From contig NZ_JADWOV010000293.1 of the NCBI RefSeq assembly GCF_015767435.1, forward strand, positions 82,002 to 146,001: 64,000 bases of DNA, read 5' to 3'. This DNA comes from Polaribacter sp. BAL334 (GTDB lineage Bacteria > Bacteroidota > Bacteroidia > Flavobacteriales > Flavobacteriaceae). The notes beneath the pieces were generated by a model. The model was not told where the DNA came from. It saw only the letters and a program-made list of their open reading frames with translations, and did no database searches. The position numbers and the translations under genes are program-made. Positions 1 through 9,651 of the stretch are shown one piece after another. Positions within the stretch are counted from its first letter, which is position 1. Each line of letters opens with the position of its first letter.

Positions 1-81
1 ATTTTACGAAGTTTTTAAAGTTCGCAAATTAGGCAATAATTCTCATTTAATATAAGTCATTTTGAAAATAATTTCGTGCTG

Positions 82-2406
82 TTATCCAATCACTTTTAGC
101 TTGGCAAATTGCAGCAATAATTTCTTTTTTCCAACGGTACCAAACTGAATTTCAGCTTTTTTGTTAGCCCCATTTCCTTCTAACGAAAGTACCTCTCCTT
201 TTCCAAAACGATTGTGTTCTACAATATTTCCAACAGTAACTTCAGTGTCAAATAAATTGACATTGGGATTATTTTCAGGTACTTTTTTAAAATTTTTTGT
301 AAAATTTATTTCTTTATTTTCAACGATATTTCGTTCAATTTTCTTTCTCTGTATAGGTTTTTGAAATCGAATTCCTTTTGGAGCGTCATCAAATAAATTG
401 GCATCCAAAAATTTATTGATTGACTGCTCAGGCTTTTTCGGAGTCATATAATACAGATACTTTTCATCAATTTCTTCCAAGAATCTACTTGGTTCAGCAT
501 CTACTAATTTTCCCCATCTATAACGCGTTTGCGCATAACTTAAATAAGCTACTTTTTCTGCTCTTGTAAGTGCTACATAAAACAATCTTCGTTCTTCTTC
601 CAATTCAATTCTTGTAGTCATACTCATGGCTGAAGGGAATAAATTTTCTTCCAATCCAACAATATACACGTATTGAAATTCCAATCCTTTTGATTGATGA
701 ATGCTCATCAAAGCAACTTTGGGTGCATCATTTTCCTTTTCCGAATCAAAATCTGTAGCCAAAGCAACATCTTCCAAAAACGTAGTCAAAGAAGCGTCTT
801 CTCCTTGTTCTATTTTATCGGTTATAAAATCCTTAATTCCGTTCAAAAGTTCTTGAATATTTTCTACTTTACTGATGGCTTCTGGAGTTCCATCTTTTTC
901 AACATCAGCAATAATTCGAGTTTGTTTCACCACCAATTCTGCCACTTCAAAGGCATTTTTTGATTGCGCTTCAATTTGAAAACGCTGAATCATATTTGAA
1001 AAATCTTCCAATTTCATTTTGGTTGGCCCATTCAATTGAATATCAAGTTTATGAATATGCTGAATCACTTCAAAAATTGATTTTTTATACTGATTTGCGG
1101 CAATTGTCAACTTATCAATAGTCGTTGTTCCAATTCCACGAACTGGATAATTAATGACTCTAACCAAAGCTTCTTCATCATTTGGATTGATCAACAATCG
1201 TAAATAAGACAAGACATCTTTGATTTCTTTTCGTTGATAAAAAGACATTCCACCATAAATTTTATAGTCGATATTTTTCTTTCTCAAAGCATCTTCAATG
1301 GCTCTTGATTGTGAATTTGTTCTGTATAAAACACAAAAATTATCGGGTGTTAATTGATGATTCATCATATTATCCCAAATAGATTGCGCCACAAAACGAC
1401 CTTCTTCACCATCAGAAATGGTGCGCATTACATAAATAGCGTCTCCAGCATCATTGCTTGTCCAAACGTCTTTGTCTAATTTTGTTTTGTTTTGTGCGAT
1501 TACCGAATTTGCAGCATTTACAATGTTTTTTGTAGAACGATAATTCTGTTCTAATTTAAATGTTTTTACATCAGGATAATCTTTTTGAAAGTTTAAAATA
1601 TTCTGAATATTGGCGCCTCTAAAACTATAAATACTTTGAGAATCATCGCCAACCACGCAAATATTTTGAAAACGATCCGCCAAAGCTCTAATAATAATGT
1701 ATTGAGAATGATTGGTATCTTGATACTCATCCACCATAATATAGCGAAAACGGTCTTGATATTTGGCTAATACATCAGGAAAACGCGCTAATAATTCATT
1801 GGTTCTCAGTAACAAATCATCAAAATCCATAGCACCAGATTTGAAACATCTGTTGACATATTCTTTATAAATTTCACCGATTTTTGGTCTGCTTGCTAAC
1901 ACATCTGCTTCTTGTAAATCAGGACTGTTAAAATAAGCTCTTACAGTAATTAAGTTATTTTTGAAAGATGAAATTCTACTAAAAACTTGTTTGGGTTTGT
2001 ATTGCTCTTTGTCCAAGTTCATTTCTTTGATAATGGCACCAATCAATCGAACTGAATCTTGCGTGTCATAAATGGTGAAATTTGTTGGGAATCCTAATTT
2101 ATCAGCTTCTGAGCGTAAAATTCGAGCAAAAACAGCATGAAAAGTTCCCATCCACAAATTTTTTGCCTCGCTAGCTCCAACCACTTTTGAGATTCTTGCT
2201 TTCATTTCCTTGGCAGCTTTATTTGTAAATGTCAACGACAGAATGTTAAAAGCATCTATGCCTTGCTGCATCAAATGAGCAATTCTATACGTCAATACTC
2301 TTGTTTTTCCAGAACCTGCTCCTGCAATGATAATCATGGGACCATCTTTCTGAATTACAGCTCTTTTTTGAGCTTCGTTTAACGAATCTAAATAGGAATT
2401 TGACAT
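82..2406 (-). CDS. uvrD: UvrD/PcrA-type ATP-dependent DNA helicase
   Basis: A superfamily 1A 3'-5' DNA helicase of 774 aa, full length for the family, acting in nucleotide excision and mismatch repair or in clearing recombination intermediates. Visible motifs in order: Walker A AGAGSGKT near residues 28-35, MDFDDLL near 198, Walker B VDEYQDTN near 226, GDDSQSIYSFRGA near 253, SIHQSKGLEFQYVYIVGLEE near 580 and VALTRAEK near 620. The last ~50 residues (VGNIVEHNRFGKGEVLSLEG...) look like the Tudor-like tail of PcrA/UvrD. It starts with MSNSYLDSLNEAQKRAV, typical of this family. It is divergent from the DUF7935 gene. PcrA and UvrD cannot be separated by sequence alone, so the symbol is a family label. 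Confidence 0.95.
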   Translation of the reverse strand: MSNSYLDSLNEAQKRAVIQKDGPMIIIAGAGSGKTRVLTYRIAHLMQQGIDAFNILSLTFTNKAAKEMKARISKVVGASEAKNLWMGTFHAVFARILRSEADKLGFPTNFTIYDTQDSVRLIGAIIKEMNLDKEQYKPKQVFSRISSFKNNLITVRAYFNSPDLQEADVLASRPKIGEIYKEYVNRCFKSGAMDFDDLLLRTNELLARFPDVLAKYQDRFRYIMVDEYQDTNHSQYIIIRALADRFQNICVVGDDSQSIYSFRGANIQNILNFQKDYPDVKTFKLEQNYRSTKNIVNAANSVIAQNKTKLDKDVWTSNDAGDAIYVMRTISDGEEGRFVAQSIWDNMMNHQLTPDNFCVLYRTNSQSRAIEDALRKKNIDYKIYGGMSFYQRKEIKDVLSYLRLLINPNDEEALVRVINYPVRGIGTTTIDKLTIAANQYKKSIFEVIQHIHKLDIQLNGPTKMKLEDFSNMIQRFQIEAQSKNAFEVAELVVKQTRIIADVEKDGTPEAISKVENIQELLNGIKDFITDKIEQGEDASLTTFLEDVALATDFDSEKENDAPKVALMSIHQSKGLEFQYVYIVGLEENLFPSAMSMTTRIELEEERRLFYVALTRAEKVAYLSYAQTRYRWGKLVDAEPSRFLEEIDEKYLYYMTPKKPEQSINKFLDANLFDDAPKGIRFQKPIQRKKIERNIVENKEINFTKNFKKVPENNPNVNLFDTEVTVGNIVEHNRFGKGEVLSLEGNGANKKAEIQFGTVGKKKLLLQFAKLKVIG

Positions 2407-2505
2407 CAGTTTTTTAAGAAATTAAAAAGTTACAAGTTATGAAATCTATTCATTTGAGATAGCCTAAACTTTATTTTTTATTCACATTTTTTTCACTAAA
2501 AAAAG

Positions 2506-2513
2506 TACCTTTG
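2506..2513 (+). promoter_or_regulatory. Putative -7 box (TACCTTTG) upstream of the DUF7935 gene
   Basis: Perfect match to the Bacteroidota -7 consensus TAnnTTTG, ending 14 bases before the TTG start at 2528. The same 14-base string TACCTTTGTAGAAA recurs at 58227 ahead of the S4-domain gene. No clear -33 TTG element is seen at the usual spacing. Confidence 0.55.
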
Positions 2514-2527
2514 TAGAAATATTTTTA

Positions 2528-3049
2528 TTGATTTTGGAAGACCAATTATTAGCCAGTATTGCCTATGTTTTACCTGCATTAGTGACAGGTTATGTTGCCT
2601 ATTATATGTTTAAAAGCTATCTTACTCAGCAAAATTCTGATAAAAGTTTAGCACTTTTGATGGACAAAAAAAGAGAGTCATTACCCGTAAAATTGCAAGC
2701 TTACGAAAGAATGTTGTTGTTTTGCGAACGCATTCATCCCACAAAATTAGTATTGAGAATTCAACCCATTTCAGATTCATCTTCTGAATATGTTTCTTTA
2801 CTGATTTTGACTATAGAGCAAGAATTTGAACACAATTTAGTACAACAATTGTATATTTCTGAAGAAGCTTGGAGTGGAATTTTAAAAACAAAAAATATCA
2901 TTGAAAATAAATTTCAACAAGTATCAAAATCCAATGAAACTGCTGTTGATTTTCAAAAAGCGATTTTGAATGAATTCAACAATACTTCTTCACCATCAGA
3001 AATTGCCATTGCCATCTTGAAAAAAGAAGTTTCGAAGTTGATTTTGTAA
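2528..3049 (+). CDS. DUF7935-like small membrane-anchored protein
   Basis: A 173-aa protein of unknown function. It has one hydrophobic segment near residues 7-28 (LASIAYVLPALVTGYVAYYM) followed by a basic, mostly alpha-helical cytoplasmic part containing LLMDKKRESLPVKLQAYERM and ERIHPTKLVLRI. This pattern matches a family widespread in Flavobacteriia and known as DUF7935, by recollection. No ATG lies near the 5' end. The start is TTG at 2528 or TTG at 2534, so the N-terminus is uncertain by two residues. A strong bidirectional terminator follows directly. Confidence 0.8.
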   Translation: MILEDQLLASIAYVLPALVTGYVAYYMFKSYLTQQNSDKSLALLMDKKRESLPVKLQAYERMLLFCERIHPTKLVLRIQPISDSSSEYVSLLILTIEQEFEHNLVQQLYISEEAWSGILKTKNIIENKFQQVSKSNETAVDFQKAILNEFNNTSSPSEIAIAILKKEVSKLIL

Positions 3050-3060
3050 ATAAATAAAAA

Positions 3061-3095
3061 AAAACACGAATTTATAACACATAAATTCGTGTTTT
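3061..3095. terminator. Bidirectional terminator hairpin between convergent genes
   Basis: A perfect 14-bp inverted repeat (3061-3074 with 3082-3095) and a 7-base loop. The arms begin with A4 and end with T4, so it can act on both strands. It separates the DUF7935 gene (+) from the TonB-dependent receptor (-). The core CACGAATTTA recurs in other intergenic hairpins of this window. Confidence 0.85.
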
Positions 3096-3113
3096 TCTAG
3101 TTGTCAAGAAAAA

Positions 3114-5024
3114 TTATAATTGAATTTTTAAACCAAGATTCCAATTTCTTCCTCTTGCTGTAAAGCCAGCAATTTCTTGAAAATTTTCATTAAAAATATT
3201 GGTTACACTACCATAAAAAGTGACTTTTTCATTCAACAAGCGATGATTGATAAAGAAATCAATCAAGTTGTATGAAGGCAAATCAATGTTCCCAAAATCT
3301 TTCGTTTCATCTACAAATCGATAGCTGAATGACGTAAAAGTTTCTGAAAATAATTGATAATCTACTTTCGCAAAAAAGGTGTTTTGAGGAATTTTCAATA
3401 ACAAATTTTCAGCTCTATTGATGTGCGTAAAGTTGGCTAACAAATTCACTTTTTTAGTAGGTTTGTAAGAAATTTCCGTTTCAATTCCCCTTGCAAAAAA
3501 AGTTCCAACATCATTGATTGTTTGAAATGTCATTGGATCATAGCCAATTTTATTGGTTTCTTCTCTATAGAAAAAAGTAGCGTTCAAAGAAATTTTAGGA
3601 GAAAAATTCAATTCAAAACCTGTTTCAATAGTGATGTCTTCTTCTGGTAATAATTCTTCAATGGAAGGTAATTTTGTGAAAATTTCAGACAACGTTGGCG
3701 CCACAAATGCAGTACTATAAGATGCAAAAACTTTGGCATTTGACGTTTTATTGAAGCTAAAATTATAACCAGGATTGATATTAAAAACTAGATTTTCTCC
3801 ATATTCACTGTGAATATTTAATCGCGTTCCTGCACTAAATGTGAACCCAAAATCAGAAAAATAATTTACTGAAAAATAGGGGTCGTAAAAATGTTGTTTT
3901 CCAGCACCTTTTTCAATTTGACTAAAAGAAGTTTCTTGTTTCATGTCTTGATATTGAGAAGAAATTCCTATCAAAATTGAAAAGCTTTTGTTGAAGTTAT
4001 AGTGATTAAACATATCAAAACCAAGTACTTCTCCATTGAAAAAATTATTAGATGGAGTTTCTGTTCTATTGATATCAGTGACAAAAGTTCTGATTTTTAA
4101 ACTCCCGTTTTTATAAGAATAATCCACATTAAAACCTCCTCTTTTTTGAATGCTTGACAAATTGTTATTTTTATCAGCAGGAATACTTGCAAAAGTTATT
4201 GGGTCATAATCAAATCCGTCAAAATCTGTTGAAAATTCGTCAATAGTTGCAAAAAAACCTAATTTTAGTTTTTGATTGATGGTATAATTTACCTTTAAAA
4301 GAGCATTTTGTTTGGCAAAAATATCCTCTTCAAAAGGATTGTCTTTATCCAAATTTTCAGCTGCAGAAAGTCCTCTTGAACCATTTGCGTTTAGTGCCAA
4401 AACATAATCAACTTTCCCCAAAGTTCCTTTAAAATTGAAATTTGTTGAAAATTCTTCTGCCCCTAAATTTTGAATTTCACTTGAAGTATTGCTTCCCATT
4501 GAAGTGGAAAAAGTACCTTGAAATGCTTTTTTTGAAGCTTTTTTTAATAAAATATTGATGACACCAGTTGCAGCTCCTGTACCATATAATGTGGAAGAAG
4601 CTCCTTTTAAAACCTCAATACTTTCAATTTGCTGAATGTCAATTTGACGTAAATCAAAATCACCACCAAAAGAAGAAGGATCATTCACATTGACACCATC
4701 AATCAAAATGGCAACTTGACGATTTCTACCACCTCGAATATAGTAGCCTAAATTTTGTCCTTTGGTACTAAAATTTCCATTAATTTGAACACCAGGAACG
4801 TCGTTTAACAAATTCAATACTGTTTTTCCAGCACTATTTTGGATGGTTTCTTGTGTAATTTTATACACAATTTTACCAATATTTTTCTTATTGGTTTCAA
4901 ATTTTGTGGCTGTGATGATGATTTCATCTAGCGATTCTACTTTTTCGTTTTTCTCTTGAGAAAACGCATTTTTACTCACAAAAAAACATGCGAGTGCACT
5001 AACAATTACAAATTGTTTTTTCAT
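3114..5024 (-). CDS. btuB: TonB-dependent outer-membrane receptor, BtuB-like (cobalamin/corrinoid)
   Basis: An outer-membrane gated barrel of 636 aa that imports a ligand using TonB energy. It has a signal peptide (MKKQFVIVSALACFFVSKNAFSQ), a TonB-box-like stretch with IIITATKFE near 34-43, then a plug domain with VLNLLNDVPGVQINGN, YYIRGGRNRQVAILIDGVNVND and IESIEVLKGASSTLYGTGAATGVINI near residues 65-165. A beta-barrel follows to the C-terminus. Length is near the usual 600-650 for BtuB. The cobalamin riboswitch in its leader makes a cobalamin or related corrinoid the likely substrate. No SusD partner is next to it, which also favours BtuB over the glycan-type receptors. The substrate is inferred from the riboswitch, not from the barrel. 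Confidence 0.9.
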   Translation of the reverse strand: MKKQFVIVSALACFFVSKNAFSQEKNEKVESLDEIIITATKFETNKKNIGKIVYKITQETIQNSAGKTVLNLLNDVPGVQINGNFSTKGQNLGYYIRGGRNRQVAILIDGVNVNDPSSFGGDFDLRQIDIQQIESIEVLKGASSTLYGTGAATGVINILLKKASKKAFQGTFSTSMGSNTSSEIQNLGAEEFSTNFNFKGTLGKVDYVLALNANGSRGLSAAENLDKDNPFEEDIFAKQNALLKVNYTINQKLKLGFFATIDEFSTDFDGFDYDPITFASIPADKNNNLSSIQKRGGFNVDYSYKNGSLKIRTFVTDINRTETPSNNFFNGEVLGFDMFNHYNFNKSFSILIGISSQYQDMKQETSFSQIEKGAGKQHFYDPYFSVNYFSDFGFTFSAGTRLNIHSEYGENLVFNINPGYNFSFNKTSNAKVFASYSTAFVAPTLSEIFTKLPSIEELLPEEDITIETGFELNFSPKISLNATFFYREETNKIGYDPMTFQTINDVGTFFARGIETEISYKPTKKVNLLANFTHINRAENLLLKIPQNTFFAKVDYQLFSETFTSFSYRFVDETKDFGNIDLPSYNLIDFFINHRLLNEKVTFYGSVTNIFNENFQEIAGFTARGRNWNLGLKIQL

Positions 5025-5129
5025 TTTTTTTGATTTAATTGATACAATAAATCAGGAAACTATTCTGTACAATAAAATTAAGTACGGTACACAAACTTTT
5101 ATCCCGAAAGTTTTTAACTCTTGAAAAAT

Positions 5130-5328
5130 GGCAGGTCTCCTGACTTGTTTTATGTTATTATACCTTCCCAACAATTCATGTCAGTGGTGTAAGAATTAAT
5201 AACATCCTTGAAAAAACAAGGTGCTGAAAATAGCAGCATAAACTTACAGTTGCGGGAACAGTTCTGGATTTTAACCAGATTCCCTTTTAATCCAAAGTAA
5301 CATATATGTAACTTCGAAACCTAAATTC
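5130..5328 (-). ncRNA. Cobalamin (adenosylcobalamin-type) riboswitch
   Basis: Read on the minus strand, the region carries the hallmarks of the cobalamin riboswitch: GGGAATCTGG, then AACTGTTCCCGCAACTGTAA, TGCTGCTATTTTCAGCA, and the B12 box GTCAGGAGACCTGCC (plus-strand positions 5130-5144). It lies in the leader of the TonB-dependent receptor gene, about 105 bases before its ATG. In this class ligand binding lowers expression of the downstream gene. No obvious intrinsic terminator lies between the B12 box and the ATG, so control of translation initiation is the likelier mechanism (inference). Confidence 0.95.
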
Positions 5329-5332
5329 ACGG

Positions 5333-5340
5333 CAAATATA
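5333..5340 (-). promoter_or_regulatory. Putative promoter of the riboswitch-btuB transcript
   Basis: On the minus strand TATATTTG is a perfect -7 box, and TTTG at plus positions 5357-5360 is a candidate -33 element 16 bases upstream. Transcription would start near 5327, just at the 5' edge of the riboswitch fold. This position supports the assignment. Confidence 0.6.
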
Positions 5341-5442
5341 GTTGTAATATCTAAAACAAAAACAGTCTTTTTGAGAAAGTTTTAATACCTTCGAAAAATT
5401 AAAATAAACGAATTATAATTTGAATCATCCTAATTTTTACGA

Positions 5443-6561
5443 ATGAAAAATATATTTTTTTTAGTGTTTTTTAGTCTTATTACTCTTCTATTTTCCTGCG
5501 ATAAAGCCACTAAAGAAAAGTCAAATAATACCGATACTATTTCTGATGTCAAACACGCAAAAGGATTTCAAATATTTAATAATCATGAAGTTGCAAAATT
5601 AATTATCAAACAACCTTATCAATATAGTTCAGAAATTTTTGAATACACACTTTCTAAAAATAAAACGCATTCAACCCAAATTCAAATTCCGATTTCGAGA
5701 ATTGTGGTGACTTCTACCACACATATTCCCATGATAGAATTGTTATATGAAACTGAAAAAATCATTGGATTTCCGAATGTTAGGTACGTTTCTTCCGAAA
5801 AAGCAAGACAAAGAATTGAAGAAGGATTTATCAAAGAAATTGGAAAAGAAAACATGTTAAACACGGAAGTGTTACTGAATTTAGAGCCAGATTTAGTGGT
5901 TGGTTACAGTGTTTCAAGTGCTGATAAATCCTTAGAAATCTTAAAAAAATCGGGAATTCCTGTAATTTATAATGGAGATTGGCTAGAAGAAACTCCTTTA
6001 GGTAGAGCTGAATGGCTGCGTTTTTTTGGTGTTTTATTTGACAAGCAACAAAAAGCTGACAGCATTTTTAAAACTATTGAAACTTCGTATTTAGAAGCGA
6101 AAGAACTTGCTAAAAAAAATCCTAAAAAACCAACAATTCTGTCAGGAGCTGTAATGAGTAAAGATATCTGGAATTTGCCTGCTGGAGAAAGTTTTGTAGC
6201 GCAATTTTTAGCAGATGCAAATGTGGATTATTTATGGAAAAATTCTTCAGGAAAAGGAAGTTTGTCATTGAGTTTTGAAAGTGTTTTTGAGAAAGCAAAA
6301 AATGCGGATTTTTGGATTGCACCTGGCTATTTTTCATCGAAAAAAGAAATGTTACAAAGCAACAAATTGTATGCTGAATTTGATGCTTTTAAAAACGATA
6401 AAATTTATACGCCAACTCTTAAAAAAGGCAAAACAGGAGGCGTTATTTATTATGAATTAGCACCAACAAGACCTGACTTAGTTTTGAAAGATTTGATCAA
6501 AATTACACAACCTGAATTGCTTCCAAACTATGAATTGACATTTTTTGAAAAGATGAATTGA
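5443..6561 (+). CDS. BtuF-like ABC transporter substrate-binding lipoprotein
   Basis: A periplasmic-binding protein of the Peripla_BP_2 type (372 aa), which catches corrinoid or siderophore after outer-membrane passage. A lipoprotein signal is visible: MKNIFFLVFFSLITLLFSC, with Cys at about residue 19. The two-lobed binding domain spans roughly residues 80-360, with SRIVVTSTTHIPMIELL, LNLEPDLVVGYS and IPVIYNGDW. It is divergent from the riboswitch-controlled btuB, and this context is the main reason to assign corrinoid binding. No permease (BtuC) or ATPase (BtuD) gene lies nearby, so those must be encoded elsewhere. Heme or siderophore binding remains possible. Confidence 0.85.
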   Translation: MKNIFFLVFFSLITLLFSCDKATKEKSNNTDTISDVKHAKGFQIFNNHEVAKLIIKQPYQYSSEIFEYTLSKNKTHSTQIQIPISRIVVTSTTHIPMIELLYETEKIIGFPNVRYVSSEKARQRIEEGFIKEIGKENMLNTEVLLNLEPDLVVGYSVSSADKSLEILKKSGIPVIYNGDWLEETPLGRAEWLRFFGVLFDKQQKADSIFKTIETSYLEAKELAKKNPKKPTILSGAVMSKDIWNLPAGESFVAQFLADANVDYLWKNSSGKGSLSLSFESVFEKAKNADFWIAPGYFSSKKEMLQSNKLYAEFDAFKNDKIYTPTLKKGKTGGVIYYELAPTRPDLVLKDLIKITQPELLPNYELTFFEKMN

Positions 6562-6897
6562 TCAGTTTTTTATGGAGATTTCTTCTAATTTTCGCTGTCT
6601 GAAATATAAAAAAAGTGGAAATGTAAATGCAACTGCAATTAAAAATGTCAAAGGAATCAACAACCACCAATACTTGATTTTCAATCGTAAAGACTCAGTC
6701 ACTAAAAACACAAAAAACGTAAACACAACCACCGTTAAATCAGCTCCAAAAGATTTACCTGCAAAATTGATTTGTGCATCTTGCATAAATCCTATAAAAC
6801 TAGCATTTTCAACACTTTGAAAATACAAAATATTGTAATACCAAGTGTATAAAATTCCTACAATTGCCAATGATAAATACAGATACTTTAGTTTCAT
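6562..6897 (-). CDS. DUF2834-like membrane protein
   Basis: A 111-aa protein with three hydrophobic segments (about residues 5-25, 53-71 and 76-100). It fits the DUF2834 pattern: a LYTWYYNILYF opening, then SFGADLTVVVFTFFVFLVTES and a last helix with PLFLYFRQR. Function unknown. It is convergent with the btuF-like gene with no spacing (stops adjoin at 6561/6562) and lies just downstream of parC with a 3-base gap, so it may be co-transcribed with the topoisomerase genes. Confidence 0.75.
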   Translation of the reverse strand: MKLKYLYLSLAIVGILYTWYYNILYFQSVENASFIGFMQDAQINFAGKSFGADLTVVVFTFFVFLVTESLRLKIKYWWLLIPLTFLIAVAFTFPLFLYFRQRKLEEISIKN

Positions 6898-6900
6898 TTT

Positions 6901-9630
6901 TTAAAATAATTTGGTTTGGTTTTCATCATCAATTTTCTTCTGCTCTGCTTTCTTCTTCGCTATTGATTTTTGAAGCGCAATTTCAGCTTTTTCTTCAACA
7001 GAAAGTTCTTGTTCATTTGGTGTAACAACTGTTATTTCCTCAATTTCTAAAGGTAAAACATCTTCAATCACTTCCTCATCTACAACATCAACATCTTCAA
7101 TAATTTCTTCTTCAGGTTCTTCAAAAGGAAGTGGTTCAAGCAAATTGACTTGTTTTATTTTCTCTGTAGTCAATTGATTTCCAAGTGCTTTAATTCCTTT
7201 TATTGCAATAAACTCTTCTAAATTCACTTTCAAATTATCTAAGTTTCTCTTAGAAAAAAGAACCTCTGCAATAGGTCTATAATCTGTTGCTACAATTTCT
7301 AATTGCGATTTTGGATGATCTGAAATAAACAACTCTTCTTTTTCAGTAGTTTCTATCAAAAATCGTTTTACGAAATAACGTTCTTTTTCGCCATCATAAT
7401 AAATAACAGAAATCGGTTTTTGTGGTTTCCATTTTTCCAAAACAATCATGTTATCTTCAAAATGCATGGCTAAATCTGGTTTTACTGCTTTTATTTTTCC
7501 ACTTTGTGTGGCAATTAGCAATTTATCTTCCGCTTTAAATTCACCCAACAATTCTCCTCTTTCATCCACATTCAAACGTTGTACAGTATCATCAAACCAA
7601 ATTTTTCGGGGTTTCAAAGTAGAAACTCCTTCCGATTTAAAATCGATACTTTTTATCGCAAATTTGGTGATTGTATTTCCACGAGCGTCCCTACTTTTAA
7701 TCGCTAAATCTGCAAAATCTATATCCCATTTTAGCTTTTTGATGCTTCCAACAGAACGTAAATTGATCGTAACCACTTCAGCTTCACCATTCGGATTTGC
7801 CGAAAAATAATGCACTTCTGAACCCTTGTTTCCATTGGTTAAATCGTATTCTTTATCACGTGTAATTCCTGTGACTGTGAAACGTTTCATATAAGAAGGT
7901 CCTTTTGTACCATCTCTATAAATGTAATTGTAAACAGTACGTTTGTCTTTCTTTTTGAAAACAGCTACATGAATAATGTCTTTGCCAACAAAAGTTTTTG
8001 CATCCACTTTTGTCACCATCATTTTACCATCCTTTCTGAAAATAATCACATCATCAATATCAGAACAATCTGTTACAAATTCGTCTTTTTTCAATGAAGT
8101 TCCCACAAAACCTTCTGCCCTATTTACATAGAGTTTTGCGTTATTCATGGCAACTTTGGTTGCTTCAATGTCATCAAAAATTCTGATTTCGGTTTTGCGC
8201 TCTTTTCCTTTTCCGTATTTTTCTTTTAAATTTTTAAAATAGTCAATTGAATACTCAATCAAATTGTTTAAATGATGCTTTACTCCTTCAATTTTTTCTT
8301 CCAAACTTTCTATGAATTGCTTGGCTTTGTCAATATCAAATTTGGATATTTTTTTAATTTTAATTTCGGTCAAACGTTCAATATCTTCCACAGAAATTGA
8401 CCTTTTTAAATGCGCAATATGTGGTTTCAATCCCTCATCAATCGCTTTGATAACTCCTTCCCAAGTTTCCTCCTCTTCAATATCTCTATAAATTCTATTT
8501 TCGATAAAAATACGTTCTAAAGAAGCAAAATGCCATTGTTCTTCCAGTTCATTTAACTGAATTTCCAACTCCAATTTTAATAACTGAACTGTATTATCTG
8601 TGGAATGTTTGAGCATTTGAGTTACACCTCCAAACAGTGGTTTGTTATCATCAATGATACAACACAAAGGCGAAATGGCATTTTCGCAATTGGTGAAAGC
8701 AAACAATGCATCAATGGTTTTATCTGGAGAAACATTTGGTGGTAAATGCATTACAATTTCTACTTCTGCAGCAGTATTATCTTCAATTTTTTTAATTTTA
8801 ATAGTGCCTTTTTCATTCGCTTTGATGATACTTTCTATCAAAGTGGTAGTGGTTGTTCCAAAAGGGATTTCAGTAATCACCAATGTTTTTTTATCTAACT
8901 GCGAAATTTTTGCACGAACACGCACTCTTCCCCCACGTTTTCCATCATTATAATGCGTAAAATCTGCAATTCCACCCGTTAAAAAATCGGGCAAAATAGC
9001 AAATGGTTTTCCTCTTAAATATTTGATAGACGCATCAATCAATTCAATAAAATTGTGAGGTAAAATTTTGGTTGATAACCCAACTGCAATCCCTTCAGCA
9101 CCTTGTGCTAATAACAAAGGAAATTTTACAGGAAGGTTTACAGGTTCTTTTTTTCGTCCATCATAAGAAGCTTGCCATTTGGTCGTTTTAGGATTGAAAA
9201 CTACTTCCAACGCAAATTTTGACAAACGCGCTTCAATATATCTTGAGGCTGCTGCTCTGTCTCCAGTGAGAATATTTCCCCAATTTCCTTGCATATCAAT
9301 GAGCAATTCTTTTTGCCCAATTTGCACCATAGCATCCGCAATGGAAGCATCTCCATGAGGATGATATTGCATAGTATGCCCAACAATGTTCGCTACTTTA
9401 TTGTAACGTCCATCATCCAAATCTTTCATAGAATGCATAATTCTTCGTTGAACAGGTTTCAAACCATCCATCAAAGCAGGTACTGCTCTCTCTAAAATTA
9501 CATACGATGCATAATCCAAAAACCATTCTTTGTACATTCCTGTCACTTTGGTGATGGTTTCTTCTTGGACACTATCTACCTGATTTTGAATTATTTCTTC
9601 GTGTTCGTTTTCGTTTATTTCTTCACTCAT
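6901..9630 (-). CDS. parC: DNA topoisomerase IV subunit A
   Basis: The DNA-cleaving subunit of topoisomerase IV (909 aa), which decatenates daughter chromosomes with ParE. The N-terminal cleavage domain begins with WFLDYASYVILERAVPALMDGLKPVQRRIMHSM. The catalytic tyrosine is in RAAASRYIEARL, near residue 130. A coiled-coil tower follows near 350-460, then a beta-propeller-type C-terminal domain. The tail from about residue 800 is strongly acidic (EEPEEEIIEDVDVVDEEVIED), a common feature in Bacteroidota. It is the last gene of the group parE - three accessory genes - parC. Assigned to topoisomerase IV rather than gyrase by its parE-like neighbour and its divergence from GyrA. Confidence 0.93.
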   Translation of the reverse strand: MSEEINENEHEEIIQNQVDSVQEETITKVTGMYKEWFLDYASYVILERAVPALMDGLKPVQRRIMHSMKDLDDGRYNKVANIVGHTMQYHPHGDASIADAMVQIGQKELLIDMQGNWGNILTGDRAAASRYIEARLSKFALEVVFNPKTTKWQASYDGRKKEPVNLPVKFPLLLAQGAEGIAVGLSTKILPHNFIELIDASIKYLRGKPFAILPDFLTGGIADFTHYNDGKRGGRVRVRAKISQLDKKTLVITEIPFGTTTTTLIESIIKANEKGTIKIKKIEDNTAAEVEIVMHLPPNVSPDKTIDALFAFTNCENAISPLCCIIDDNKPLFGGVTQMLKHSTDNTVQLLKLELEIQLNELEEQWHFASLERIFIENRIYRDIEEEETWEGVIKAIDEGLKPHIAHLKRSISVEDIERLTEIKIKKISKFDIDKAKQFIESLEEKIEGVKHHLNNLIEYSIDYFKNLKEKYGKGKERKTEIRIFDDIEATKVAMNNAKLYVNRAEGFVGTSLKKDEFVTDCSDIDDVIIFRKDGKMMVTKVDAKTFVGKDIIHVAVFKKKDKRTVYNYIYRDGTKGPSYMKRFTVTGITRDKEYDLTNGNKGSEVHYFSANPNGEAEVVTINLRSVGSIKKLKWDIDFADLAIKSRDARGNTITKFAIKSIDFKSEGVSTLKPRKIWFDDTVQRLNVDERGELLGEFKAEDKLLIATQSGKIKAVKPDLAMHFEDNMIVLEKWKPQKPISVIYYDGEKERYFVKRFLIETTEKEELFISDHPKSQLEIVATDYRPIAEVLFSKRNLDNLKVNLEEFIAIKGIKALGNQLTTEKIKQVNLLEPLPFEEPEEEIIEDVDVVDEEVIEDVLPLEIEEITVVTPNEQELSVEEKAEIALQKSIAKKKAEQKKIDDENQTKLF

Positions 9631-9651
9631 CTAAAAAATAATTTGTAGAGT

